Shown piece by piece: positions 36,501 through 48,955 of a stretch of 64,000 bases of DNA (position 1 is its first letter; each line of letters starts with the position of its first letter). Source of the stretch: Oxyruncus cristatus (Eukaryota; Chordata; Aves; Passeriformes; Cotingidae); the NCBI GenBank assembly GCA_013399855.1, contig VXAY01001269.1, positions 1-64,000 on the forward strand. The letters are read 5' to 3'. The position numbers were made by a program, and so were the translations under genes. The notes under the pieces are model-generated. The model had not been told where the DNA came from. It ran no database searches and saw only the letters and a program-made list of their open reading frames with translations.

Positions 36501-38401
36501 TTCAAAGACGTAAAAAAGTGACACAGACTCTGTAGAGAGCAAAATTAAACAATTTTTCAAGACACTTGGGAACAAAGCAACTCACTCTACCGTTTACCTT
36601 TTCCTTCAAGAAGAAAAAAAAAACCAGAAGAAAATCCATTGAATTCTTTCATTACATTGATAACTTCAGGGTGAGATTCACTCCAAGTCCACAAATGGCC
36701 TAGAACCTGCTTCCCAGTAATATGTACCCAATACATATCCCTGTGGGGTTGCCTGAGTTTTCCTAGTCATTGCTAACAAGTTGCTAACAGTTGTCCATTT
36801 CTGCTGTTCACAGATCATCCATTAAAAAGTCTTGATTTCACACTGAAGATTCCTTTAATTTAATTTTTATTTATCAGAAAGTTGGACAAAAAATTTATCA
36901 GTGTTAAAGTCTAATAAGTAAAACAATTTATCATGTCTGTAGCAGTTTTCAATAATTTCTTAACCCCTTATAAAGCTTTTATGCAAAATTAATATTAACA
37001 AAGAGACTAAGTTCAGGGTGGGTTCAATTACATTTGCTAAGTCTGCTACCCTGGTTACCGTCTGCCCATCTTGCATGGTTTTATTCTCATGTCTCAAACA
37101 AAATATTTTTCTTTTACTGGAAAAGCAACCAAACTATCAGGAAAACACTTCCCATGGAAGTTTTAGCTGAATTGTTGCTTATTCCATAATTCCTTAAGGT
37201 TTCCGTGTTTGCAAAAAGAACGGTCAGAAAAATCCTGAAACAATGAACTATATGATTGATCTTTCATGTCAGAGGATTTCCATGTTTATGCACAGAGTTA
37301 TTTGTGAATCACCTCTGTCTTGCCATCTTTACATGCATTCCCCGACTGCAATTACAGAAGGGAAAAAAGAAACTGACTGAGAATGGGACAAGCTCTGAGG
37401 CATCTGGTAATTTATCTGTGATGTCTCCCCTTCTGAGCACAGTGTTTATATTATCTTTCCAATTAGTTTTGCCTGGGCTCTTAAATTCTGTAGACTATGT
37501 GGGGCTAGGGTTATACCAGTAGACAAAGTGAATAAATTGGAAAACAAATAAAGAAGAGAATATCAAGTTAAAAAACACAGAGAATAAGAGAGACAAGGTT
37601 GCTGAGGCAAAAGGATGTCAAGGGAAGAATTATTGTCCCAGACAGCAGCTCCAAAGTAGTTCCTCAAACCTTCTTCTTACTAACAAAATAACTGCCCACA
37701 GGGTAGCTCTGTAGAATGCAAAGGTATCATGTTAAAAAAAAAAGAGAAAATTGGTTAAAAAAAACCCCAAAGAGTTTGAATTATCTGGAGTTTAAATGGC
37801 TACAACATGCAGATTTTCATTCTTTACTTTTCCACATTCTAACTTAGGACATCACTAATGAACAATGGATATCTTGGCTTTTGCTATAGTTATTGAGACT
37901 TGATGATATATGTTATGCTTATTCTGCTGTCTAAAATCCTACTCTGACTACTACAAGGCTGAAATCTGTAGTTTTTGAACAAAACCACGTCCAGCTAAGT
38001 AGAACAAAATGTTCCTTTTCAATATTGGACAATGGAGAAACAGAGTGGTTACATCTAGCTATACTTAACATATGTTTGAAGCTTAACATATGTTATACAT
38101 CTTAAGGTATGAAACTTTTGGCTTGGATTGGAACATCTTGATCTGTAGCATTTCATTTGGAAAAGTGTATTAACATTTTTAATGCCTGCCTTTTCTTCTC
38201 TCCAGTCTTTTCTCTTTTGGGCAATTTATCAAGTTTCATATACTAAGACAGAATTAATTCATTTTCCAAAACAAATGTTCCCCCAAAATCCAGTTCTTCT
38301 GTTTCATTGTTCAATGGTGAAGCCTCTCTGAAGTCCTGTATTTGTTGGTGCTAAATTCACCAAATGAGGTATTGTGGCCAAAATGTGCAATATTTCCTTG
38401 T
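33530..38401. other. Unique AT-rich DNA, no gene recognised
   Basis: No LINE, LTR or SINE recognised. Around 34780-35010 the sequence is non-repetitive and could be conserved non-coding DNA. A short direct repeat with an embedded palindrome lies at 38064-38094. Confidence 0.5.
38064..38094. repeat. 13-bp direct repeat with palindromic core
   Basis: CTTAACATATGTT at 38064-38076 and again at 38082-38094 (18-bp period). Each copy includes the palindrome AACATATGTT. Confidence 0.85.
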
Positions 38402-38406
38402 GGTTT
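38402..38406. repeat. Target-site duplication GGTTT (left)
   Basis: Matches 39403-39407; the 5-bp size fits ERVL/class III or other 5-bp integrases. A 5-mer match alone is weak. Confidence 0.55.
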
Positions 38407-39402
38407 TGTCATGGGTTCACTTGTTCCCTTCCCCCTGCCCCACTGTGTGGGAGGGATGTTTGAATGGGCAGGCTGGGTTTGCCTTGGGTATTTAACTGAC
38501 ACAAAAGGACTGGCCAGTAGACTGACATTCCAGGCTGATAGCCTTAGGAGGGGCTGGGAGACTCTTTTCTTTGGTTGTTTCCCTCTCCTGGAGGGGCAGG
38601 AACGAGGCACAGTTCATGGTTAGGTGAACTGAGGGAAGGTGTGCATTGGAAAAGCTGGGAGGCTGCTTTGTTCTCAGCCTGGCTGGTTTGTTTTTTTATC
38701 CTCTGGCCTGAGCTTGCTGGCACCCTGTTTCTACCCTTTCCCCCCCTTCCCGCCCGGGTGGACCTGCTTGGACTTCATCAGAGAGGAACTATTTGGGAAG
38801 AGAGAGAGTCACCTTTGTTTTCCCTCCTCCAGCTCCTGTGTTTTTGGCTGCGCTTTTTGTGCACATCAGCGAAGGAAGGGGAAGTCACAGGGCCAGCAGC
38901 AGACACTGGGAGTCCCCTTTGGGAACAACCCTTCCTTCTTCTTTTCCCCCTTCCCGGGAAGGGGGAGGGAAGGGCTCCATTTCGGCCCCCCCAGCACACC
39001 CGGGGCCTCCACATGGTGACTGCCAGAGCCCAACAGCGCCCCCTATTGCCCAACCCCGAGCACTGCAGGCTCTGCACCTCCAGCGATCCAACAGCGCCCC
39101 CTGCTGACTGTGGTTAGAATTGCACCAAAAAGCACAAACTGAACTGTTCGCTTTTCATTGAAAGGGATTTTTGGGTATAGGATTATTGTTGCGTTGGGGT
39201 TTTGTTTTGTGTTCTTTTGTTGTTCTGCTAATACACATATATCTTTTAATAAGGTTATTTTAAGGTTATTTTTCCTTTCTCCACACTTTCTCAATTGGAG
39301 CCTCTTAATTTCGGATTTACAATTGCTTAGAGGGAGGAGTTTTGGTCTTCCTTATAACTCATCCTCCTCAGCAAAACACTTCTGTCTCATTAAACTGAGA
39401 TA
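38407..39402 (+). mobile_element. GC-rich solo LTR, ERVL-like (inferred)
   Basis: Starts TGTCATGGGTT, a terminus resembling bird ERVL LTRs that begin TGTCATGG. Ends AAACTGAGATA, a worn version of the expected inverted end (6 of 11 positions agree with the reverse complement of the start). The flanking GGTTT duplication is perfect. The 996-bp body is much richer in G+C than its surroundings between 38410 and 39110, then AT-rich with T-runs. Overlapping open frames of up to 180 codons on both strands result from the low stop density and encode no recognised retroviral domain. It contains the 15-mer CCAACAGCGCCCCCT twice. The 3' border is the less certain one, and a GC-rich host element cannot be fully excluded. 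Confidence 0.6.
39030..39102. repeat. 15-bp direct repeat CCAACAGCGCCCCCT
   Basis: Perfect copies at 39030-39044 and 39088-39102, 58 bp apart, in the GC-rich part of the LTR-like element. Confidence 0.9.
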
Positions 39403-39407
39403 GGTTT
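39403..39407. repeat. Target-site duplication GGTTT (right)
   Basis: Second copy of 38402-38406. Confidence 0.55.
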
Positions 39408-42284
39408 ACATCTTACTTTTTTCTGCAGTACCTTTCATGTTAGATGCAGGGTATCTTATAATTGCACACTTTAATTTTTGGCAGCATATGGTCTTGCCAA
39501 AACAGTATCTCCAGTGCAAAACCTATCACATAAATAGTCCTCTGAGCTTTTTGCCTCTCATCCTGAGGAAAATATCATGTGGCCAGCATTTCATCATTGT
39601 GGAGAGATTTTGTGGCATTTTACAAGATCTCAACTACAGTACAGATAACTGTGGTTGATGTTCATACTTTCAGCACCATTGTGTGCTGAAACCAGTCCCC
39701 TGAAGTCGGATGTTAAGGTCAGGGTTCAGTTTGTGTCTGACTGCTGAGTGGTGTTTGTTATCTGAAGAAAACAATCACCAGCATGATCTCATGTACTATG
39801 TATCCATCATGTTAACACGTTTCCAGCATCCTTATCTCTGCCTCCAGGACACTGTGTTTATGATGTTCTTTCATTATCCCAAAGCAACTGTGGTGAAAGG
39901 TGAGAGAGTCCTTGATGAGACTGAGCACATAACAGGCCCGTGTTGAGCTGGTAGGCAGGATGCTGCACAGTTTGCTAAGTAGGTTTGTGTCGCCAGGCAA
40001 TTATTCATTTAAAGCTAGATGAAAACAATAACTTAAGTGTATTAGGAGGCTCACTTTTTACAGCTTGGCCAGGGATAGGTTCAATTAGCCAGAGACTATT
40101 GCAAAGCAGTTTCACACACATTATTATTGCTGTAAAGACTCTGTGCTTCCCATCCCTTACCAGTGGTACCCTCTAAGGAGAATCTCATGTTGGTAGAACC
40201 TTACCTGAACAAAGGCTGTGTTAATAGGTTTTCTAAAGTTCTTCAAATACGATGTGAATTAAACATTTCTCATCACAGTAATATCATAATAGCTGAGAAT
40301 ATCTTTTTATGCTGCCACACTAGGAAGCAGGCTGCAGTCATGCACAGAAAAGGTATTTCCTCATACTTTTTATTGGAAGGGGGACATCTGATTTGGAGAA
40401 AGAAGTCTGTGATATACCAGGATTTTAATGGACAGAATGGGTAACTGGCAGAAAGTTTTTGGCTCTCTCCATGAACCAAAAAGTATTTTAATATTGAGAT
40501 AAGACAATGGCAAGCATACTTTTCACTCAAAAAATTAAAGTGTTCTTTTTTGCGTTCTTTTTTATTTTACATCTGTCATTGTCTCATCATCTTCCCCATA
40601 TATTCACCTAGTACCAACTTCAACCTCTTTCTACTCACTGTAATTAAGAAATTATTAGAAGAAGAAATGTATGCTAAGAAATTAACTTCTACACCTTTTT
40701 CCCATAAGTATCCATCCATCTATCTATCCATCTATCTCCTATATTCATCAATCCCTACCACATCCACACCACATACTATAATTTTTAACATTACAACATA
40801 CCTAGTTATTAGCCCCCCTTTGTCTAGAGAATACATAGCAGCATGGGTAGACAAAGTGGTTTTCTACAAAGGACTGCTGAAGTCTGCAACCACAGAAGGC
40901 TTTAAACCTCAGGTTTAGGTTGCGAGATCATTGAATTATTTTTCCCTCTATCATTTACTTCTTGCAGTATTACAATTTCACTGAATACTGAATATGATCT
41001 GCTAGGAAAAGTAGAGAATGCTTCCAGATTTTAGGTAGGTTTCAACTCAGAATAGTTCTATAAAAGACCTGTTTAAAAGCATAAAATTGCATATAATAAG
41101 TGATTCCTTTATATTTTAAAATTTTTAAGAGGATTCATAACCAGGAGGTGATAGAAATGTTATCAGAAGTGCATGAATGCAACACTGAAAGTTTAGGAGC
41201 ACTTTGGTTCCAGTCTGTCCTCTCCTATGCGCTTTATAATTTAGGATTTTATCAGCCTTATTTAATAAACATATGCAGCTGTAGTTCCTCTTGTGAGAAG
41301 GGCTGCTCTCACTGCTCCTTTGAAATTTTGTCAACACCTCACATATAAAACACCTCTGATAATCATTCAGGTGATGCTGTGACTGTTACTGTCACACCTA
41401 CATCACTTTACAGGAGTTACAATTTGGGAGACAGTAATCACTGAACTGAACTTTTCAGATTAATGCCATTCAGTACTGTCAGGTGCGAACTACACACATA
41501 TGTAAATATCTGAGATAGGGCCCTTTCTACGAAGTGTAGTTTGTTGTTTTGTTAGGGGTTTTTTAAATATCATTGAAACTTTTAAAACACAAATTTTCTT
41601 CTAGCAATAAAATTTATTCTCTACAACTATGAGCTTTTTTTGTTTGTTTGTTTTAAATGAAAAAGTAAAATAACAACATTAACCTGAAGACAGTAAGCCC
41701 GGGGTTGGACTTTGGTAGTACCAAGAGACTCGTAATTTCGCAATGCTAAAGGTGATGGCCATGAGCTGAAACATGCTTTGTTTTGACTTCTAGAAGGACA
41801 GGTCTATGTCTTATCTCTGGAAACCCTGGAGGGATCTTCTTTTTTTGCTTTTGAACCCCCTATCACTGGCTGAAGAGGAAATTGCTTTTTCAGATCCTGT
41901 AAATAAATTCTGCTCATGAAATCATGCACTGTAAAGCAACAGAAGACAGTCCTCCTCCTAGAGGTCAAGAATGAACTGCTTGCGTAACATTCACAGAGCT
42001 CTACAGCTCAGAAAATGGGTCTGTTAGACCTGGAAGTTGTTCCCTCCTATGTTCTGTGCCTCTGCAATAGGAAGGGGAACCTTAATTATATAACCAAGAT
42101 ATGCATGACTTGCAACGCTTTACCCCTACCTCTCAAAATCTCTCAAGTAGTCATGATTAATTAATTGGCATATGCAGTTTGCTATGCTGCACAGTAAGAA
42201 AGCCTGAAGCATCACAGGCATTTATTTTGGAGCCTGGAGAGCAAACAGAATTATGATCGTTAGGTTCTGAGGTGCATTTGAGAT
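39408..42284. other. Unique DNA, no gene recognised
   Basis: Has an ATCC/ATCT microsatellite at 40710-40738. A 122-codon open frame (40550-40918) crosses that microsatellite and looks spurious. Confidence 0.5.
40710..40738. repeat. (ATCC/ATCT)n microsatellite
   Basis: About seven tetranucleotide units alternating between ATCC and ATCT, i.e. GATA/GGAT on the other strand. Confidence 0.9.
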
Positions 42285-42375
42285 TCTAGTGAGGTTGGAG
42301 CATTCAATTCTGGCTGCTGTTTTAGAAGAAGGAAGGACACTGTTGAGATTGATAAGGTCAACAAAGATAGTAACT
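42285..42375 (+). mobile_element. Probable old CR1/L3-type LINE fragment
   Basis: GAGCATTCAATTCTGGCTGC followed by AGGACACTGTTGAGATTG and AAGGTCAACAAAGATAGT resembles the CR1/L3 ORF2 segment (VQFWSP... to ERVQRRATK) on the plus strand. Only about 90 bp are recognisable and sequence decay is high. Weak purine-rich similarity may continue to the right. Confidence 0.45.
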
Positions 42376-43210
42376 AATTCAAAAGCAAGATGTCAGTGAC
42401 TGAAGTTAAAAAAAAGGGATTAACCTATAAGCAATTTAGGTGGAATGTGTTTTTCAGTGCACAAAGGGTAACTGACGTACAGGATGAAGTAAATTGGCAA
42501 GGTCAGCATCAAACGAGTGAAGAAATTACAAAGAAATGGGATAACACTCCTAAAAAACATTGGGGAAAAGATGCCGTAACAACAACAGATTACGTCCATT
42601 TTCAAAGTTGACAAACACAGGATAAAAGCAAAAGTGAAAGGTATAGAATGCCCTTGTTCTTGTGGGAAATATAAAAATACAGATTCATCTTACAAAGCCC
42701 AGTAACCAAACATTTGTGAATTGAGATACAATATCTAGGCAGAGCAGGTGCTGACAGATTTTGGGGTTCTTTTTGTTATACTATATTACAACACAACAAA
42801 AAAATCTTCATTTTTTGTTTTCTACTGCAGAGTCAGACAGCAGTTGAGAGAAAATTTTTGTGGAATGAAAGAGAAAAGGATGAGAAGAGACCATTTTTAT
42901 TTCCCCTTAGAGAAAAAGACATTGGTAGGAGCCATAACCTCATTTCACAGAATAGCAACCCCTTTAAATCTCAGACACCACATTAAAGAAGGTTCTGTCA
43001 TTCTCTTTATAGTGATTAACACTTGGTATTGAATATAACATTCACTAAGAAAGTAATCCAAGGTGGAAGAATGGGATTGAAAGAGCATAACCATTGGAGA
43101 AATCCAAACAGAACTGTGCCTTTTATTTACAATAGTGACCACCAGAAGTTCCCAGTTTGGAAGGACATTTGAAGAATTCTAATAGACAGTTATGCTATCC
43201 TTCACAGAGC

Positions 43211-43249
43211 TTAATTACTAATTTATATTTATTAATTAAATTAATTACA
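43211..43249. repeat. AT-only low-complexity tract
   Basis: TTAATTA/ATTTATATTTATT repeats with nearly no G or C. Confidence 0.75.
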
Positions 43250-43327
43250 AAAGCTTATAACTGTGAAAAGTGAAGAATAATCCACTCCATAAAAACCAAA
43301 ATTTGAGCTGTTTGTCAGAAAATTTTG

Positions 43328-43392
43328 TATGTGTGAAAGTGTATGAATGTGTGCATACATTTACGCATGTATACATTTATGTGCACACATGC
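43328..43392. repeat. Degenerate TG/CA-rich tract
   Basis: Interrupted TGTG, GCATACAT and GTGCACACATGCA blocks, a worn purine-pyrimidine alternating microsatellite. Confidence 0.6.
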
Positions 43393-44704
43393 AAGCAAAC
43401 ATGTTTCTCTCAACAGAAGGTAAAGTACAAAATGTTTCTAAGCACTACAGACCAGCTTAAGGATGAAAGCAATTTGTGGAGGTTAAAAAGAAAAGGACAA
43501 AGATTTAGAGAAACAGAGAAAAGACTCAAACTCTATCAAAAGATACAAAATTTGTTCCGACATATTCACATTGATTTATCTAAACAAAGGAAGTGAGTTG
43601 GTCCCTGTGCTGCTCCAGCACTGATGTGACAGAGAACTTTAATTATTTCCAGAAGGAGTTGGGATTTGAAAAAAAAAAAAATTCTGTGATGGTCCAAGTT
43701 GGAAATAATAAGTTATATTACAGGGAGCAGAATATGTCACAGCAATCACAGGAAACTAAGGTGGTGACAACATTTTGAATAAGATGCAAGAGTTTCAAAG
43801 GATAACAAGAGCTTGCAAAGTAGAGCAGAGAGAATGAGAACAGCAGCATTAGCCCAGAGGAATTTTTAGGAGAAATGGAGTGTGCTACAGCATATTTTTC
43901 ATGCTGTTTGATACAAGAAAGCAAGACAATGTTATTAGTTTTGAAGCAAACAGAGGTAAATGGATGCAAGTTGGGGTTTACTGCTGTGAGAAAATTCCTA
44001 TTAAAGGCATAAACCCCAAACCTAAGTAGAAAGTTGGAAAAGGCAGTATTTTAAGAGGACCCACCAGGGAAGAATATTCATTTTTTGATGAGACCAACCC
44101 CAAGACCATTTGTATTCTGATTAGTGCATGTAGTACCGGGCTGGAAAATACAACAAAATTTCCACAGCATATTATGATTTACAGAAGGACTGTTATGTTC
44201 TGCAGGAAAAAAAGTGGTTAGAACATGATCATCTGCAGTAAAAACCAACAGCACCGGGTTAAATTTAATCCAATAAAACAGATATTCATATATTGGAAAT
44301 GTTATTTGGAGGATATATGATAAGAAAAGATGAGGTAAGAATGATGCTGTTCCAGGTATGCCTGGACAGCCTAGACAAGTATAAGCCACATTGTTTGGAA
44401 TTTCAGGTTGCAGAGGGAACAGCCCAAAGAAGCAGCATGTGCTATAATTATGTCCATGGCAAACCTTAGAACAAGAAAAGAGAAGTTAAGGTACTTGACT
44501 AAAGCAAACAACTGAATACCAATATTGTAGCAATACCTACAAATCTGTGTTATCTCTAAATGTGCCAAGTGACTGAATATAACTCATTAGTTTACTAACT
44601 TTGTCTTTGAAATCATAAAAGAAATCAGTTCGTCATTGTATGGATGTAGGCAAGGGTGCCCAGAAAGCTACACCTGAATACAAAACACATCAAAGCTGAT
44701 CAGG

Positions 44705-44820
44705 AGCAGAGAGAAGGCAAGTGACTTTTCCAATGTCACAGGGCAGGTCATGGCACAGCAGCAGGAATAGCATCCTGCTCTTTGAGCCTTTAACCTCATT
44801 CTCTACCTACCAGACTGTGT
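44705..44820 (-). mobile_element. MIR-like SINE relic, minus strand
   Basis: GGCAAGTGACTTTTCCAATG then TCACAGGGCAGGTCATGGCA follows the reverse complement of the MIR core (AAGTGACTTGCCCAAGGTCACAC-type). Further right, CTGCTCTTTGAGCCTTTAAC fits the reversed tRNA-derived head. Diverged. An L2-type 3' end with similar motifs is an alternative. Confidence 0.6.
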
Positions 44821-45814
44821 TGCCTCAAAGGCAGAGCCTTCTGCATCTTTCTTTCAGATACGTCCTTGTGCACCTTTCTGCGCCACTTCAGCTGAAACTC
44901 GGGGCTTTCGGTGGAAGTTCTTACTTAAAAAGGCATAAGAATATAGTTCTGTCAATGACATAGTATATGCTCCACATTACAGTATGTGCTGTCACTCTGC
45001 TCAGCAAGTCTGCACAAAAAAATGCGGTTGAAAAATGTTGTCAGGACTGCTGCATGTTTTTTTAATTATTTTGGGAGTAGTCAAGACAGGAAGACAAAAA
45101 AAAGGCTAAAAAGCAGCTCACTTAGAAAACAAACAAACAAAAAAACAAAAAGGACCCTGCATTATCTCTAATCAGAACAGACATTCTGTAGTCAAAAATA
45201 AAAATTAAAATCAAAAAATCCCGAGCAAATTAACTGTACTGAATTCTTTCAACACTGTGTTAGTTCAGCATCTGGCCCACATACTAAGATATAATAAAGA
45301 TGAAACACTGGAGGCACAGTCAGTCGCAATTCAAGGTGGTTAGCCACATGTGAAGGGGACAAAGGACGTGGTTTCCAAGAAGTAGACACACCAGGTCTGA
45401 TTCAAGATGCTGGTTTCACAGCAGTGTGAATCCATGGGCTTAGAGAAGCCTCGTTGGTACAAGGGTGCCTTGACAAAGTTGAACCTTGTAAAAAGGATTC
45501 CTTCCTGAAGTGTATTTGGTAAACTTTGGGGTGCTTGAGCCTGCTTAAAAAAAAAAAAAAAGAGAAAGTCCAGGGGAAGATCGTGAGGTGGGAGTAGTTA
45601 CAGTAACTGGAATCAGCTAACCACGTGATGGAAAGGAAAGGACCTGTCAAGACAAAGGAAAGGATTCAGGGGTCCATGAAAAGTAGAAATTAATAGCTAA
45701 TTGTAATAGACAAATGCTCAGGTAACTGTATTCATTGGTCTGCAATAACCACCTCAATAGTTTCCTAAATTAAAGCCAATATGAGATAATCTATTTCTAA
45801 TAGAAACCAGAAAG
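44821..45814. other. Unique AT-rich DNA
   Basis: Poly(A)-type runs near 45122-45150 and 45547-45560; no gene recognised. Confidence 0.5.
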
Positions 45815-46042
45815 GAGCTGTGGTGCTGCGCTTAACACAGTGAGCCAGGATGGGCCATTTTTGGTCTCTGAGCTCTGCCACAGATTTTTTATGTGACCTT
45901 GGACAAGTCACAATCTCTCAGTTGCTTATCTCTGAATTGGGGATTGTATTCCACTGCTTCACAGAGGTGCTGAGAGATAAACATTTGTTCAGATAATGTA
46001 GTGATAACATCTCAGATACAAAAATAAATTAGAGCTATTATC
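45815..46042 (+). mobile_element. MIR (CORE-SINE), nearly full length
   Basis: The full MIR order is visible on the plus strand. A worn tRNA-derived head (GTGCTGCGCTTAACACAGTG, then GAGCTCTGCCACAG) is followed by the core TATGTGACCTTGGACAAGTC and CTCTCAGTTGCTTATCTCTG, then AATTGGGGATTGTA, a GCTGAGAGATAAA segment, and the 3' part AATAAATTAGAGCTATTAT. About 228 bp, the best preserved SINE relic of the window. MIR is an ancient, long-inactive element. Confidence 0.85.
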
Positions 46043-48911
46043 TGCAGGGCAAGGATAGAGACCTTGCATGCATTTGCACTGCATTTACTGCAGCACAGGC
46101 TCAGTCCTCACTAGGGTCTTTAGATACTGTTGTGATACAGATAATTAATGGTAGAAATAACTGCTTCAGTGCAAGCAAGTAACTAATACAGAAATAGGAC
46201 AGGGATAGCAGGGGAAGATGAAGCCCTTCACACTACAGAGAAACCCTTCACAAAATGTCATTTCAAGCAGTAGTTGTTGATTCAAAATGTAAGGCTAAGA
46301 TCATCACAAATGCAAGATTGACAATTATTACCTTCTGATAGGACTTGATTAGCCTAATAAAAAAGACCTCAATCCCAATTCGAAATCACCAGCCTGGAAA
46401 GCCACAACTGTGGGAGTAAAGCTGGATTTAACCGTGAAAACTTTTTTGGATTTTTTCAGGTTATGAGCAGCTAAAAGCCAAATTTGTCTGTCCCATCAAA
46501 GGACACCACAACAACTGGCAGTCATTGGCACTTCATGGCCGCTGCAGAGAGATACCAACTACCAGCTAGTTAACACAGCATTTCATTTTTCACTTCTAGA
46601 AGTACTCCCTGGCTGACATGTGGGCCTCCCTCAAGCAAAAGTTTCAATGAACGAGACAGAAAATAACCTTCCTACAGGCAGTTAGAAGTACTGAATTATA
46701 CAGGTTAGTTCATAAAACCTATAGAAAAAATTACTGCTATTGATAACTTTATATATATAGCCATATTGGTTTCCTCAGCATTAAATTACGCAGGACTTTT
46801 ACATAATGGGCAGGGAGAAGCTATTTTTCTGTTAATCTGGCACTATTCATGAATATTAAATTAGCATTGCAATAAAGTAAAACAAAGGGTGTATGATACC
46901 TTTAATATAGCCAGTGCCTCACTTCTGCCTGAGACAGCTTCACTTCTCACACTATGGAGATGTGTCCAAAGCACAGGCAAAATTGCAGTTATAAAGTTAT
47001 AAATCTTTTTTTTCCCTTCAGTTTATGTTCAGGAAAGTCTAACTAGGAGAAAAGTCGTGGGCAACATCCATCTTAGGACCTGATTCAGGAGGTTTCATCA
47101 TTGCAGAATGGCTTTGAGAAGAGGTCTCGTTAGTGCTCTAAAGACACGTGCCCCCTGTTGGTTTTTTCACTGACCGTATTATTTTTGTATGGATATTTTC
47201 ATACTGTCCCGTTAGGGCATCTACAAAAGGCGACAGCTTACAGTCACAAAGCAGTGGATTATGAAGAAAATTAAAGATGTGCTGTGAAGAATAACCTGTT
47301 CCTATAATATCTTCACATGCAGACCAGCTTAATGTATCTCTATATGTAATATATTTAATTTCTTTGTAATGCCAATCATATGCTAATATTGTCAATTTTG
47401 GCCATTAATAAGACATGGGGTTCTGAATAAAAATATTTAAAGATTAAATCTTTATTTTCAAGGAATCCTATAAATCACAGTATTCAACCTTTTCAAAAGT
47501 GATTACTGTCTATTCTAGTCTAAACATAGTTTTAATCTTTAAAATACTAATATTAGTGTTGCCACAACATCATAAATCAAGTCAAACCCAGAATGAGGCA
47601 GACAGCAGATATTTTCTCTGATGACTGAACCTGTCATGACAAATACTAATGCCTCTTAAGCAAACAGTGCTATAAATGGGGATAAAAACAAAAGGCAAAT
47701 CAATTCTGTGCATTTGGCTGAAGACTTCGGAAAAAGGGCGGAGACCAAGAGAAAAAAAAACAGGCTGAGGAGGCACGGGCTGAGTTGAATGTCCTTTGGA
47801 ACTCAAAATCTCTCTTCAGCTTTTTTGAAAATGCCATATAAAGCCTCTGACACACACCAATATTTAGGTGCATCTACAAGTCACTCCTCTGCCTCACTGT
47901 TAATCAACTAGTCCTCTAAGTAGTATTTAGCACCCAGAATAAGGCTGGAAAAGTTAAAATGGTAATGAAATTATATAAATAGTAAGCATATTGATTCCAT
48001 GTAACAACTCCTGTAGTTTGCTTAATAAACTTAATAAAAATACCTCCTTATTAAAAGAGCAAAAAACTTGTTTCTAGCAGGTTCCTACTTCTATATCCTC
48101 TCCCCCCTCCATGCCACTTTTTAAGGTTTGATCTATAGCTCTAAAAAATAACATGCTTTTTGCTTTTCCTTGGGAATCTTACCAGAAGACCTGTTTGGAG
48201 TAGGTTTCAAATAACATCAGGAAAATATGGTTTTTTGATGACAAAACAAATGTTGAAGAAAGAGAAAACAAACAAAAAATTGCCTTTTTTTTTTTAGAAA
48301 AAAGGGCTTTTTATTATTTCTATGTGGACAATCTGAAATGCTCATTTTATTGGTTTTTACAGAAGAAAGACCAAAAAGAAAAATTTGCCAGAAACAAAAT
48401 CGTAATGCAATTTTTCATCTCTTTTTATATAGTTATTTGGGAAACAACTTTTTAGTGGGAAGAATCCCTTTCCTCTTCTACTTACAGTCAGCCAATGATG
48501 GGCTTTTAAGAGGAAAAAAAAAGGACAAAGCCATTAGACTTTGCAACAGTATTACAGAATATACATTTGTTTTATGCAAAGGTGTGCTATTTGAGAATAA
48601 TTTGATTTACATTGAAGCAGTACCAAGTTCAGAGGAGTTCCTGGGGTGGAAAGGAGTTTAGGTCACTGCGTTTTCTGTCCTAGTCTGTAGGAAAAGAGGT
48701 GTTGTTTTCAAGCTTTTTAAAATCACCCCCTATAAGAACTGGAACAGGGGTTAAAAGAAGTAGATTCTTCTCAAATTTTGAGTTAAAAATCATCTGAAAA
48801 TAGATTTCCAGCAGCATCTCCTTCTACCTTTAACTAGGACTTTTCATTCTTCTGTCAAAGAGTTCACCAGCTCTGCCAATCTCCCAAATTCCTCTATTCA
48901 GAAAGGCACAC

Positions 48912-48955
48912 AGGGGGGAAAGGGGAAAAGAAAAAAAGAAAAAGAAAGAAAAAAG
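48912..48955. repeat. Homopurine (GA) tract
   Basis: Forty-four bases of only A and G: G6, A3, G4, then AAAAG-type units. Confidence 0.85.

Larger units (their letters stand above)
42376..44704. other. AT-rich DNA, no gene recognised
   Basis: Includes a TTAATTAA-rich tract at 43211-43249 and a TG/CA-rich stretch at 43328-43392. The purine-rich plus strand between 42830 and 44000 with a 108-codon frame (43270-43596) could be ancient LINE-derived DNA, but no motif supports it. Confidence 0.4.

Noticed and set aside
38575..39117. 180-codon open frame and several overlapping frames on both strands
   Set aside because: They lie in the GC-rich LTR-like element, where stops are rare in all frames. 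No domain is recognised and frames overlap on both strands.
41699..41745. GGGGTTGGACTTTGG, resembling a CR1 3' UTR
   Set aside because: The 15-base similarity is isolated; no tail or upstream part follows.
42830..44000. Purine-rich plus strand suggesting a large old LINE
   Set aside because: No CR1 or other LINE motif could be read from it beyond the piece at 42285-42375.
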